Positions 11,260-23,176 of a DNA stretch of 64,000 nucleotides are shown here, in pieces. Below the pieces are notes generated by a model. The model saw only the letters and a list, made by a program, of their open reading frames with translations, was not told the origin of the DNA and made no database searches. Numbering within the stretch: position 1 is the first letter of the stretch; each line of letters begins with the position of its first letter. Made by a program: the position numbers and the translations under genes. The DNA comes from Troglohyphantes excavatus (taxonomy: Eukaryota; Arthropoda; Arachnida; Araneae; Linyphiidae), in the NCBI GenBank assembly GCA_963932185.1, contig OZ010674.1:70430649-70494648 (forward strand). The letters are read 5' to 3'.

Positions 11260-12094
11260 GAATGACCCACGAATGACCCATGCTGAACCCACAATCCTCC
11301 GATTATAAGTCGAATACCCTACCTCGGGGGTCATCAATCATTTAGAAACTTTCGATCTCAACAGTCAATTCCCTCGCTCAAATTCCCACCGCGGACTGAT
11401 TTGGAATCCATAAATCATGACGTGACGCCCGATGGTGCATCCATGAGCAGCGGCAAATCCCATCTCCGCTAATTGAGGTCATCAAAATTTAATTCCCTTG
11501 TCCTACAACGAAGAGTTTCCAGAGAGAGAGGGAGAACCATTTAAGGTGCACTTTGACAGAAGACTCTCTGCATTATTCATACAGTGCAGTGTCTTAAGGA
11601 GCTTTAATTAAACCCTTCAAATCCTACGCAGGACTACTTGTAAGTTTCTGTTTGCATCGGGAATAGGCGTGAGTTTTAATGTATCATTAAAGGAATAATT
11701 TGCGGTAGATATAATGTTTGGATAAGTTTTTGGTGGTTTCGTATGGCTGCCGAATTGTTTAACATCAAAGACAGAGTGCCGAGGTAAGGGTCGGTTAAAG
11801 TTTGCAACTCTCATTAGTTGTAATGTTAAGTGGGACTACAATTAAATGGTTATTGGTAAACTTTTTGAAATTGTAGCCACACTCTTTGGTCAAATCATTG
11901 AGCTAGATGCTCGAAAATGGAAACGGGTGTTAGTTCTTTTTCGGGGTTTTGTGTCTTATATGCCACTTGGTGTCAGCCGGTTCATATGCGGATTGAATCT
12001 CTGGAGTATTGAAGAGCCAGCAATGCTTTGACAAAGTAAATAGTTTATATGTAAAATTCTAGAAGTGGTAGGCACATTTCACTTCAAATAATCG
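11260..12094. other. No gene recognised
   Basis: Mixed-composition sequence. The minus ORF at 11617-11814 and plus ORF at 11846-12031 have no recognised domain. A purine run AGAGAGAGAGGGAGA lies at about 11520. Confidence 0.35.
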
Positions 12095-12180
12095 TTTTGG
12101 TTTGGTTTGTTTAATTAACGTCACACTAGGGCTGCAGAGTGTGCTATTGACGACGGGTTCGGGGACTATTTCAAAGGAAA
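12095..12180 (-). repeat. SINE 3'-end fragment
   Basis: TTTAATTAACGTCACACTAG, GGCTGCAGAGTGTGCTATTG and GACTATTTCAAAGGAAA match the family 3' end on the minus strand. It is cut off by a poly(T) tract. Confidence 0.65.
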
Positions 12181-12183
12181 TAC

Positions 12184-12205
12184 TTTTTTTTTTTTTTTTT
12201 TTTTT
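12184..12205. repeat. Poly(T) tract
   Basis: About 22 consecutive T residues between an inverted SINE fragment and the next full SINE. Confidence 0.9.
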
Positions 12206-12637
12206 GGTTGCTCAGTTGGGAAGGCGTTCAGCTACTAATCAGAGGATTGGTGGTTCGAATCCGGACGGGAAATGGACTTGACATAGAAAAGTAAAAAAAT
12301 AGTGATCTTGCGATCGGAGGGTTGACAGCTTTACTACAAAATTACTAGAAAGTCGTCCAGAATATCCAACAAATTATACTGGCGTGTATACGGGACTGGT
12401 GCACGATAAATCTGATCGGGGTCCAAAGTCCCGACGTCTATTGAAGGCGTTGGGTGCCAGTTCAGGTGTTTCCTCGTCATCTGACCATGGTTCTAAAATA
12501 ACGAGGTGCATGTATGAATGTGTGTGTGTGAATGTGTATGTGTTCCCGGGTCTTTCCTTCGAGATTGACCCCGAACCGTCGCCAATAGCCCACTGTGCAG
12601 CTCTAGTGCGACGTTAATTAACCAAACCAAACCAACC
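12206..12637 (+). repeat. tRNA-derived SINE, GCCCCAGTTGCTCAG-type head
   Basis: Head GGTTGCTCAGTTGGGAAGGC (its first bases are lost or replaced by the poly(T) tract), B box GGTTCGAATCC, body with ATCCAACAAATTATACTGGC and 3' end GCGACGTTAATTAACC followed by an AAACCAAACC tail. Very similar to 10463-10910. Confidence 0.88.
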
Positions 12638-12685
12638 TTTTTTTGGTTTGGTTAAAAGTTTGGCCAACACACATTCACAACACAC

Positions 12686-12734
12686 AGGCGTTGGGTGCCA
12701 GTTCAGGAAACACCTGAACTGGCACCCAACGCCT
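12686..12734. repeat. 22-bp perfect inverted repeat made of SINE sequence
   Basis: AGGCGTTGGGTGCCAGTTCA (plus GG, 12686-12707) pairs perfectly with 12713-12734 across a 5-base loop AAACA. Both arms are the same SINE segment in opposite orientations, so two opposed copies meet here. Confidence 0.9.
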
Positions 12735-12965
12735 TCAATAGACGTCGGGACTTTGGACCCCGATCAGATGTATCGTGCACCAGTCCCGTATACACGCCAG
12801 TATAATTTGTTGGATATTCTGGACGACTTTCTAGTAATTTTGTAGCGAAGCCGGCAACCCTCCGATCGCAAGATCACTACTTTTTTACTTTTCTTTGTCA
12901 TGTCCATCGCGCGTGTTCGAACCACCAATCCTCGGATTAGCAGCTGAACACCTAAACCGCTATTT
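12708..12965 (-). repeat. 3'-truncated SINE with mosaic head and body
   Basis: Minus-strand SINE missing its 3' part. The head complement ATCCTCGGATTAGCAGCTGA belongs to the Leu/Ser-like type. The body has CCAGTATAATTTGTTGGAT, typical of the other head type. Its truncated end forms one arm of the 12686-12734 hairpin. Confidence 0.75.
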
Positions 12966-13262
12966 TAATGCTATTGCGACTACTATTTAAACTGATGTTT
13001 TGTAAAATGTTTCTTTTTGTGAAATAAAAATTCCTAATTTTTTTTTTAATTGCATATTTTTTGTATAAAAATTAACCATTTAGAGACAATAAACCCGGAA
13101 CATGAAAGGCTTCAGTCGAAATAACTGGTTTATCTTCCTCCTTCGGTTGGCGACGGACGTTTTTGTTAACGACGTTAATTTTGTTATTTGAACGCTAATT
13201 TCGTCATTGTGATGATGTTTTTAAATATAGGACCTCTATTTTAGCTTATTTGGCAACAATTT

Positions 13263-13460
13263 TATTCATTTAGAGAAATTTTTTATTCGTTTGGAAATAT
13301 TTGGTGAAATTTTTAATTCATTTGGCAAGATTGATGACATTTTTCATTCATTTGGCAACATTTGGTGACATTTGTAATTCATTTGGCAACATTTGGCGAC
13401 ATTTGTATTTCATTTGGCAACATTTGGCAACATTTTAAATTTATTTGGCGACATTTACTC
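13263..13460. repeat. 31-bp minisatellite, about six degenerate copies
   Basis: Tandem units of about 31 bases built on ATTCATTTGGCAACATTTGG followed by TGACATTTGTA. The three central units are nearly identical; the outer ones are worn. Confidence 0.8.
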
Positions 13461-13689
13461 ATCAGCCAATCAAAATTAATCGTTTATCCCAGTATTGTCG
13501 AAAAATATTTTTGGTCGGCAAGGTGATTTTTAACAATAATGTTATGAAGGTTATCGAGATGTAAATTTCCCATAGGAGTAATGTTAGAGAACATGGAAAA
13601 AGTTCTACAACTTTTGAATGGTTGCAGATATTCACATGAAACAAAGTGCAGATTTTAAACTAAGAACATATTGTTCAAATGGTGCAAGT

Positions 13690-13770
13690 TTCATAAAAAT
13701 CCGTGCAGTAGTTTTTGAGTTAAATCCGGACAAACAGACAGACGGACAGACAGACAACAAAATTTTAAAT
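13690..13770. repeat. GACA-rich tail of an unidentified dispersed element
   Basis: ATCCGTGCAGTAGTTTTTGA followed by CAGACAGACGGACAGACAGA. This kind of junction (GCAGTAGTTTTTGAGTT plus a GACA or CAAA repeat) is common at one end of repeats in arthropod genomes. The family cannot be assigned. Confidence 0.4.
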
Positions 13771-13838
13771 GTGATTTTCTGAATCAGTGTATCCTAATTC
13801 GAGAAGAAAACTCAAAATGAGGGGTTTTGTTCGATTAA

Positions 13839-15772
13839 CACTAGAACGACGGCAGTTTCGGTATACCTAGAACGACGGGATGGGTCAAATTGACCCATAG
13901 TACAAAAATCCATGTTTAAGTTATAAAAATATAACTTTTTTTTTCAGTAATGACAATTATATCATTGACAGTAATATTAAGAGTACAAAATAGAATATTT
14001 AAATTATAAACCTTAAAAATAAACAAAAAATTATGTTTAAAAACTGTTTACACTATATTCAATTTGAACTTTTTTGAGGCATTTTGTCTTTGATGTGTAA
14101 ATTTTTTATTCATTATTTAAAAGTTATTTTCAGGAAAATGTTCATACATATACTACACAAAGTTGCGGCAACTTTTTTTTTACGTAATTTGTGCACTTGT
14201 TACACATCGGAACAAATATCAACTGTTTTGTTTACACACTTAGAAACTTGACTTCGAACTCTTTTGCGTGCTACTGATGGTACTCACTTGTTTCTGTAAA
14301 TCTGAATTATTCTTTTTACGAGTAAACTCAATATAAGGATGGCGAAGCTCATTAATAAGTTGTTGGATAAATTTTCGCCCTCCTTTCGAAAGCTTTTTAC
14401 CGATAACTCTTTTATACAAAATCCAGGAATTTATTCAAGCAAGGTCTAGAACATTGCTGAAGACAGGCACTGGCCACCTTCTCGGTACTGCCTTCACCAA
14501 TTATTTTCGTGCATTTGACAGCAACATCTACACTGAATTTTGTAGAATTGTAAAACCACATTGTCTATGGAAAATTTTTTGGCCCGTTATCGTCAACATA
14601 AACTGTGGGGTGAAAAGAACTGAGTAACATGACATTCTTATTATTTTTCCCTTGGTAAACTGTCATAGTAGTTGTACTATCATTATGTTTCAGTACAATG
14701 TTTCGACAATTATGTCTTCATTTGTTTTCACTATTTCAGGCAAAAACTTTCGATTCCACCTTACAGTACCTATCAAACTGGTGTTCTTTGCTTTTAAAAT
14801 TTCCGATAGTTTCAGTGTTGTGAAAAAGTTATCAGTGGTGACGTTTCTTCCTTAGTTTTCAAAAGGTTTCACTAAACGTAAAACGACGTGTTTGGCGAGT
14901 TCTAGATTTGCAAGACGATGCTCATCTTTACATAAATATGGAAAGCCATTTATTATGTATTTAGTATCAACATTAGCTGCAAGCCAGAATTTAATTCCAA
15001 ATTTATCTGGTTTGTTAGCCATGTACTGTGTAAATTCGACATCTGGATTTTGTAGGAAACAGTTGCTCATCAACTGTTATGTACTAGAAACGTTTTCATT
15101 TCTACTACATGCAATAGGTAATTCGCAAGAATCAGATAAATTGCAATCATTATCTGAAGATAAACTTTTAGTATTTGAAGGCACAAATAATTCATCCCTA
15201 GAAGCAAACTCTTCATTTCTACAGTTTTCGGATTCATTTTCCGACAACTGTTGAAAGTATTCTAATGCTTCGCTAACAGTAAATTTCCGAGACATTTTAC
15301 ACAAGCTTTATCCTATCTGTATTTATTCAGATGCAGTCCTGTCTCCATCAGGGAAAAAAAATGCCATCTTCGCTTTTTCTCATATAAAAACAGTTTGAAC
15401 GAATGAAAATCCAATATTGTTCGACCAGTGACATTATATAATATGTAGGTCAAGGTCACTCACCCCCTGGATGAGTCAAGCCGAATGCGCACGACATGGG
15501 TGCAATGTGTATTAGTTCTATAAATCATTGTTATCTGCTTTCTGTATAGGAAAAGGGTGTTTGGGTCAAAATGACCCATTCAGTCGTTCTAGGTATAAGT
15601 GTTAAAAACACCAACTATAATAACCGCCAGACGAATAATATTTTTTCAGGCTGTTATATGCATGATTTTAGGAAAAGTCAAGGAATTTCAATTAATTCGG
15701 CTGGTAAGTTTTTGAGAAAAACATAAACGAAATTAGATTTGGGTCAAATTGACCCACTCCGTCGTTCTAGTG
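13839..15772 (-). mobile_element. Decayed piggyBac transposon
   Basis: Bounded by TTAA at 13835-13838 and 15773-15776, the piggyBac target. Terminal inverted repeats read CACTAGAACGACGG at the left and CCGTCGTTCTAGTG at the right. Subterminal inverted motifs GGGTCAAATTGACCCA lie near both ends. It contains a broken minus-strand transposase gene (14168-15304). Total length 1,934 bases is shorter than autonomous piggyBacs (usually about 2.3 kb or more), mainly through an internal deletion. A second, end-like motif at 15577-15605 also abuts a TTAA. Confidence 0.9.
14168..15304 (-). pseudogene. piggyBac transposase pseudogene (DDE_Tnp_1_7 family)
   Basis: In life this enzyme cuts and pastes piggyBac DNA at TTAA. 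From the right: an N-terminal acidic segment starting MSRKFTVSEALEYF (15294 down), then a stop and a jump into the catalytic core with MANKPDKFGIKFW and IINGFPYLCKDE (14852-15073), GRNVTTDNFFTTLK, TSLIGTVRWNRKF, VYQGKNNKNVMLLSSFHP, FYNSTKFSVDV. A frame change then gives RRWPVPVFSNVLDLA and KKLSKGGRKFIQQLINELR, and a cysteine-containing tail (SKCVNKTVDICSD). These blocks match the order known for the family. Several stops and at least one frameshift interrupt it, and roughly 250-300 residues between the N-terminus and the core are missing. It cannot make active enzyme. Confidence 0.88.
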
Positions 15773-15776
15773 TTAA

Positions 15777-17830
15777 ACAGACAAACACTCCATTCTTATA
15801 TAAAAGTATTGATATTCTCCGGCCATCTAATTGGACGTCTCATGCGTGGTAGTTTTGTCCACGTGCTTTTCCAACACAACCCCAGTAACACTGTTTGCGG
15901 CTCCTGATTTCGTTACGGTCTACTTTGCTATATTTCGCCAATTATAAAGACGTTATATGTCAAAAAATATTTAATTTACACATAATTTGTTACATTTACG
16001 TGTTTCCGCTTTCAAATCAGTGAACGGACCCCATACGCTTGTTTTACACTACCAGATACTAAAGTGCTTCTTAAAGATAGCACACATGATAACATTCTCA
16101 TTTTCAAGCGTGTCCTTTAAGGCTATTTTAGTCAATTTTGATAATAGTTTCGTCACTGAATCACGTGACTTTTGACGAATCAAGAATCTTCAATATTTCA
16201 ACGAAATTAATTTACTCGGATTATTTTCCGACGATATCAGCTTGGCTTTTATATGTTTAATGCCAAAATTTATAAATGCTTTTCAGGCTCGGTCGATAGC
16301 ACACATGACTTCGGAACAAAAGATCCTTGGTTTGAGTATATCCATCGATATTTATTTGAAATGTCGTCTTCATTTTTGACTACATATATTTTGTGAAAAA
16401 AAAATGATGAAATAAATTTCTTTACTTTGACGAAATATTTAATCTGAGCATATCGCAATTGCCTTTTTCGTCAAAAACGACGAAATTTTATTAAAAAATG
16501 ATCATCCATTTTGTACCCTAATATATAAAATTAACGCAAAAGGTAATTCCCCGATTTATCTGTGCGTAAATTAGACAACACAATAACGCATTTCCTGAAA
16601 ACAATTTGAATTAAAATATTTAAATGTTTTAATACACTAAAGAATTAACGAATTTCTTTTTTAACACGCAAATGCATCCTTGGAGATTATGTTCTTCGAA
16701 TATTTAAATCTCCATTCATTTTCTAAATGATTATTGCAACATTAAGATCTCCATATTAAAAGAAAAATCTTTCTGTTATGCTAATAGCGAAATTGCTGTA
16801 AAGATTGCAATCTAAGGATGTCCCAGATTAACAAGTGTAAATTAAAAGGATTTTTTTTATCTTAAGTCTTTTCTTGCATATTTGATGATATTTATATTAA
16901 TTTAGCAAAGACGATTGATTAAAAAAAAATACTCTTCTTCAAAAGAATATTTTTAATGGAGAACATGTTTCTTTTCGGAATTCCGTCTTTTTTGTAGAGT
17001 AATAATAATGCAAGTGTTATTTGTAAAGAGGGCTTAGGAAGAACAAATTTGTTTGAACAGTTTACGGATTAATTATTTTTGAGTATCACAAATTAATTTT
17101 AAGTTGATATTTTATTAATATGTTTTATATTTAATTTGTTTGAAAGCAATTTATAGAAATCAGAAAAAAATACTTTTTTATTATGATATAATTTATATTT
17201 CATTGAAATTAGTTGTATTAAAAGTTATGTGAGATATTTCAAATACTTTATATATTTTTAAAACGTAATATTTTATTGTAGTAATTGGTTAAAATTATTT
17301 AAAATATTTTTTTATGAATAATAAATAGTTTAAACTGTGGTCGTCCCTTCAAATACTCTATACTTCCACTCGGGCTCAAGTAATAACTTCAGCCGAAAGT
17401 TTAATTTTCACCGTAGCTTACACAACGTTCCAGGTTCAATTCCGATATTTTTGACGAGATCACGGCCTTAAAATCTGTTCGTAAAAAGCGGCATAAACTT
17501 ATGTTACCTGAAAAGTATTGATATTTCAAAGCCCCATAACTACGGGGGGAATCAGTTTATGGTGCTAAATGACCTACTATCGTGTAGAGGACAGTGTGTC
17601 GCGTCGAAGAGTTTGTACATTAAATCACATCCCCCTCTTACCTATGTACCGCGTAGGGTGAAGAGATGAGTCAAATTACGGGCATACCCTGATTTGTTTA
17701 ACCACTGTACCTTCATTTCTAATCGACGTGTTGTGGCGAGTGGTTGCTTAAATTGAATAAGCCGATAGGTTCTACAATTCATTTAACTCTTGTTGACAGT
17801 TTAAACAATATATTTTGAAAATTATGTGGA
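15777..17830. other. No gene recognised; two dispersed modules
   Basis: AT-rich. 15814-15875 (TTCTCCGGCCATCTAATTGG to GTTTTGTCCACGTG) has a relative at 20431-20492. 17550-17600 (CTAAATGACCTACTATCGTG, TAGAGG) has relatives at 43444-43490 and 43624-43670. CAGGTTCAATTCCG near 17430 resembles a B box but no A box was placed. The ORFs at 15987-16175 and 16270-16458 have no recognised domain. Confidence 0.35.
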
Positions 17831-17839
17831 GTGGAAAGT

Positions 17840-18249
17840 AAAGATTTGTAGAATTTTTCACTATAAAGTCAACACTTAAAACTAAAGTTTATTTGAGGCA
17901 TAGGAATAATAAACAGCAGTTCAATACAAACAAAAAGAAGTTTAGAAGAAGTTTAGGTTTTGTAAGAAAATTATACATATATAACGTACTTCTTTATTTA
18001 TATAACAACAAAAATGTTTGCATTCATAGAGATCCGATTACTTATTGTTTTAGAAATGTACACAAATATAATATACCTAAACCCAAAAAAGAAATTTTTC
18101 GAAAAAGTTTTGCATATATAGCTCCAAAAATTTTAAATTCATTACCTGAACAAATAATATCTATAGAAAATAAAAATAAATTTAAAAGAGAGATCAAGAA
18201 ATATATTCTGAATATTGATGAAGAATCCCTATTTATTTCTGTAATATAA
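17840..18249 (+). pseudogene. C-terminal end of a non-LTR retrotransposon reverse transcriptase ORF
   Basis: An open frame ending in a Lys/Tyr-rich tail with YLRHRNNKQQFNTNKKKFRR, GFVRKLYIYNVL, KSFAYIAPKILNSLPEQII and KFKREIKKYIL. The order (ordinary-peptide 'RRSL..', 'P.I.NSLP..I', 'FK..IKKYL') is that of the extreme C-terminus of Jockey/CR1-type ORF2 proteins, downstream of the reverse transcriptase domain. No polymerase or endonuclease motifs are present, so this is a 5'-truncated copy. A stop codon lies just upstream of 17840. The clade is an inference from memory of the family. Confidence 0.65.
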
Positions 18250-18595
18250 TTGTATATTGTCAAACAACTATGAAAATTTGATATAATGTATTTGCTGAAA
18301 TATGAAGCGGATGTTCTGTTAGACTTTCTTGTCATCTTGTCTTTGTTTTTATTTTGAGTTTATCTGTACTTATGAAATATATATTTTATTATGCATGTAG
18401 TTTTTAAAATGTATATATTTTATTGTGCATGTAGTTTTTAAAATGTATATATTTTATTGTGCATGTAATTTTTAAAATGTTGTATTGTATATGTTGTTTT
18501 ATTGTATATGTAGTTTTATTGCGTTGTCTGGACGGGCCTTGGGCCCCTTGTACAACATTGTGTGTCTAATAAATAATAATAATAATAATAATAAA
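18250..18595 (+). mobile_element. Non-LTR retrotransposon 3' UTR with (AAT)n tail
   Basis: Follows the ORF end. Contains three tandem copies of a ~45-base unit (TGTAGTTTTTAAAATGTATA, TATTTTATTGTGCA; 18380-18480), then GGGCCTTGGGCCCCTTGTAC, AACATTGTGTGTCTAATAA and (AAT)n to 18595. Microsatellite-like tails of this sort close many Jockey/CR1-type elements. No target duplication could be fixed because the 5' limit is unclear. Confidence 0.65.
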
Positions 18596-18631
18596 GACTT
18601 GTGGGGAGTTCTAGATGCTACAGATGAAGTA

Positions 18632-19169
18632 AGAAAAAGCAGGCCGAGGTCATTTTTGAGTATATTTGATGCTTATCATTGTTCCGAATACATAAGTTTC
18701 AATTTCAATTTTGAAAAAGACATGTATTTAAAAATTTGGGTAAAAATGAATAAAAAGAGTAGATGCTAAGAATTGCCGAGAACTGGATCCAGGTCCTCGG
18801 GAATTGCAAGCCAATGCCTTATCCGTTGTACTACGAAGACGTAGTGAAGAAGTTATTAACATAGGTAATGTTAAAAAGGTGTGCCAAAAGAATGGGAAAT
18901 AAGATAATTGAATTGTAATAACTCAGTTTCCATTTAAGCAGTCGACATCAAATAACGTGGAAAATCACCTTCTTAAGTTTATCAGGTCGTTTTGTTAATG
19001 TGGCTTGAGCAGAAGCTGATATGAGAAATATTAAATACCACTGCTCATTTTTGGGAAAGTACGGTTACTTAAATTTAAGTACGTCATCGCTCCTATACAA
19101 TGCAATTTTACTCAAAGAAAAATAAGTAGGTTCAGTCTCTTCATTTTTAAGTACATTTTTTACAGAGTG
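18632..19169 (-). repeat. CACTGTTAAAAA-family repeat with tRNA-like segment
   Basis: Inverse counterpart of 35766-36364: shared blocks include ATACATAAGTTTCAATTT, GTGTGCCAAAAGAATGGGAA, GAAGCTGATATGAG, GTACGGTTACTTAAATTTAA. The right end TTTTTTACAGAGTG resembles the family terminus. At 18778-18840 the minus strand has GTACAACGGATAAGGCATTG and GGACCTGGATCCAG, which look like a tRNA A box and a degraded B box. The left end meets the (AAT)n tail of the non-LTR element. Confidence 0.6.
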
Positions 19170-22100
19170 GTTTAAACATAATCTGTGTTGTGCAGAGTGT
19201 AAGCACTTCAATTCGTAAACAACCCCTCACATTTTCCCATTTTTGAAAAATCGCGCCTTAACGTCAAGGGTTAACGGCATAATTCCCCCGCAAATCCAGA
19301 AGAAAGTAATGCATTCCGCCACCCTGCGCCATATGTTCGCGCAAGAAAGGGAACATCTCGGTTTATATCCCCAAGAAAGTCTCAATCCAAGGAAAAAGGG
19401 AAAAAACAAACCGGAATGGAGAGAAGAAGAAAAAAAAAAGGGGTTTTTATTTAGTGCTTGATGCATTACACATTCCCTTTTTCAACAGCCTTCGATCCCT
19501 GCGCCGTTGTATCATTTATTTATTTGAACCGATGTTGAAAATTCTTTCTTTGATACTTGTATAAGTTTGATTCATGAGAACAAGCATCGGTTTTCTTTTT
19601 TTTTTATAACGAAATATTATAACGAAATAACGAAATATTTTTTATAACGAAAGTTGGATATAGTTTTTATGACTTGATTTCTCCCTTTTGAAGCTGAAGA
19701 TATTTCCTTTTAGCTTTGCTTTTTCCAAAGTTAAAAAAAAATACGACTGTATTTTTAGTGGTTATTTTTACGTTTAAAGTTTATTTATTCTTTTAATTTT
19801 GGAATTTTTACTGCGTAGAAATAAGCTTGGGTTATTGAAGTGAACTTTACGAAACATGCAATCACTGTTGTAAATTAATAAACATTTGTCATAATGCACT
19901 TAAGTATATACAAAATATCTTACGCAATGTTTTGGGTTATATAAAAAGTAGATTTATTATTCAAGATACATACTAGTAAAGAAATGTAGTGGGTTAATAA
20001 CGTACGATTTTACTAACTCACGTAAAACTGAATTTTAAATGCAATATCATGCATAACATTTTATATAACATATGTTTGAGTAAATGTTTTACTTAAACTT
20101 TTTTTCATAAATTCTTAACGTAAATTGTTTGAATATTAAAGGGTTTCCAAGGACGTCCAAGGTTATTGTGGTTGCTGCTATCCGTACCCTACAGGCACTC
20201 TAAAAAGGCTCTTAATCCAAATTCAAGTATACGTAAAGAAATCAATACTTCAGGTGTATCTAATTTAAGATTTAATTAAACTTAATATAGGTTACATATT
20301 ATATTACAATTAAAGGAAAGTGCTCCTACGAGACTGGCACTTCCTATTCGTTCACCGCATGCTACAGTTCTATAGTCTCTTTCTAACAAGATGGCTGCGC
20401 TCCAGCGTCATCAGAACTTAATTACGTAGTTTTCTCCGGCCATCTGATTGGACGCCGCTTGCGTGGGAGTTTTGTCCACGTGCCTTTCCAACAAATATAT
20501 TGATAGCTTACTCTATTGAACATGAGTATAAAGCAATATATAACTGAAATATATAACATATTTTAAGAAAATATTCTGGGTATATTTTATACTAATGGTA
20601 AGTTGGCAATATTTAATTTGGATAAGTAATAATATGTAAAATATGTAGAATGACAATGTTTGAATGACAATGTCAATAACCTTTACACTATTATCCTAAT
20701 TATCAACGAAAAATATATGTATAATAATTATCTACCCACAGTATAACTACACAGTACAAACTCACTTATAACAATACTCAACACAGTTGAGTACTGTGAT
20801 ATATATACTTTATTTATAATTTTAATAACACTTATAATCAATATTTTCTTTAATAAACATGTATTCAAATAAACAGTTAGGCTCAAATTTTATTACTTTC
20901 AATTGGAATTTGTATATACATATTTGTAATTGGTCACAAATGGATGTAGATGTAGTAAATCATAAAAACTTTTATTTAAAATTATGTACCAAATGTTATT
21001 TATCTAATATACAATTTTGATTTGATTTAAATTTTTTTTAAATTGTTACTTTAATAGTAATTGTTTCTTAAATAAAATACTTAATTTTTTTTAATTAAAT
21101 ATGATATGAAATAAAAAGTAATCTATTAATTTGGTGGACAACGACGACAATTTATATTATTGTAGATTCGATTTCATTTGTCAGGAAACGTTTTATTTGA
21201 TTTCGATAAAGCAGCAACACTCCATTTTAACTGCAGCAGTTTAACTTAATTTTTATTGCATCAATTCTACCAAAAACAAGTAGTTATATAAATGGTGAAC
21301 TATAAGCAACTACGATTGAAGTAGCTTATAACTTTTGAAGAGCTTAACATATTTTCACGCAATATTTCCCACATACTAATTGTGACACTACTTAAAGACA
21401 TTGGAATATAATTAAAAAACATCTATAGATTTGTTTTGTAGCAATTCCTACAAAACCAAAATCAAATTGTTAATCCCTGCTTTAGAATGCTCGAATTTGA
21501 TGCAAAACTAAGTTTCGCATAGATTGTTATACTATTTATTACTAGTTACTTGTATGTAATTTTTTTTTGTAAAACCAAAACTCGTTTTAGAACCTTGTTT
21601 CGACTTACAATTAAAATTGTTTTGAGTCTTTCTTTTGGAAATCTGCTTAAATACCGAAAGCTGTATTTAAAATTTAACTCCCAAAACATTTTTTATATAT
21701 ATAAAATCTCTTTTAGGATAATAGGACTAAATATCTGTCCTCTATCTGTATTACATGTTGAGTAAAATTGAGAATTTTAATGAAAAATATTTTACTGATT
21801 AAAGCGCAAAGAATAAGCAATGTACAAAACACGAATAAAACTAATGCCGAACACATTGTAACGGATTAGCTATCTATAAAAAGATGAAATACAAAATAAA
21901 CTCGTTCGATTCTTTCTTCCTACACACATAAACAAATTCGCTAAGCACTAGGGGATACCTGTTATGCGATAAAAAAGATATCCAACCAAGTTATGCATAT
22001 TTAATCAAGAATGTAGCATTCTGTTACGATTTCCACCCAATGGCAATATCGCCCATGATATCCATTATTCATACATCCATTCTTACGTTGCTGCACGAAT

Positions 22101-23176
22101 AAAGGTCCGCATTATCAATCCGGTTGCATCTGATCCCATCAAGTGGAATACACCTACGTGAGAAAAAAAGACCAACCTTTAGGCTTAACACTTTTTTTCC
22201 ACTTGCATATATATGTATATATATATATTTTTAAGGCTTAACGCTCAATACTTTTTTTGTCCGCTTGCATGTATATATAGCTTCAGAAAAAAATATATCT
22301 GGCTGGATAAAAATTGAACTTGGATAATAGTTCCGGTGGTCTTTTGGGACCAGGATTTTTTTTTTGATTTTGTTGGATTCCATAAAAAAATTGTGAGGGG
22401 TGGGAGGACAAAAAGTAAATTGCATTTTTCCTAAAGTATGTGAAACGTAAAGTTGCAAAAATGGCGTTGGTGAGTTAAATCATGAAAAAGAAAATGTTAA
22501 ATTTGGTTTTTTGGGTAGAGTAGCTTAGATGTGATTCGGACATATAAGCGGAAACCAGTTTGTGATTTCGCAATTGGAATTTGACGTTATTTTATATATT
22601 TAAAAAATATGGTCCATTTCGGTGTCAATAATATATTTGTTTTTTAAAGTTGTGTAGTTTTAATGTTGCATAATTTAAGTTAAAAGTCCTCGCATATTTC
22701 TTTTTTATCGGTCGCGGTTTTCTTCCGAGACGCTGGATCTAACCAATCCAGTGAATCGGATTTGAAAACACAATCGCCATAGAAGAAAAACGCGAGGCTA
22801 TGTTCTGTTGCACCCTCGCAGATTTTGCTTAGTGTAGATTATTCATGTAAACTACGAATTAAGGTAAAACCTATTACTTTTGGAATTGGGTATTAAAATT
22901 CATCACGTTTGAGTGAAGTTATTATCTAAATAAATCATATTTCTAATGATTTTTGAAGCATTTTATACAAATATTTATCATGTATGGCAAAAATTATGTT
23001 TTTGAAAAATTATTAAACAAAATTGAGATAGCTATATACAATTAATTAAAAATAATTATAAAAATGAGCCAAGTATTATTAAATTACTTTTACCGGAAAA
23101 AATAGCTAAATAGCTAATTCTTATGTTTCTAGATAGTATTTAACCATTTGAATTTTTAACATATAAAATATATTTT
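19170..23176. other. No gene recognised
   Basis: Mostly AT-rich. A purine-rich patch (19390-19440) opens both 19243-19461 and its shadow without a recognisable protein. 20431-20492 is a dispersed module shared with 15814-15875. TACTCAAC-ACA-GTTGAGTA is a hairpin near 20774-20792. At 22175-22280 the segment TTTAAGGCTTAAC, CTTTTTTT, CGCTTGCATGTATATA is present twice, about 60 bases apart, around a TA-rich microsatellite. Confidence 0.35.
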
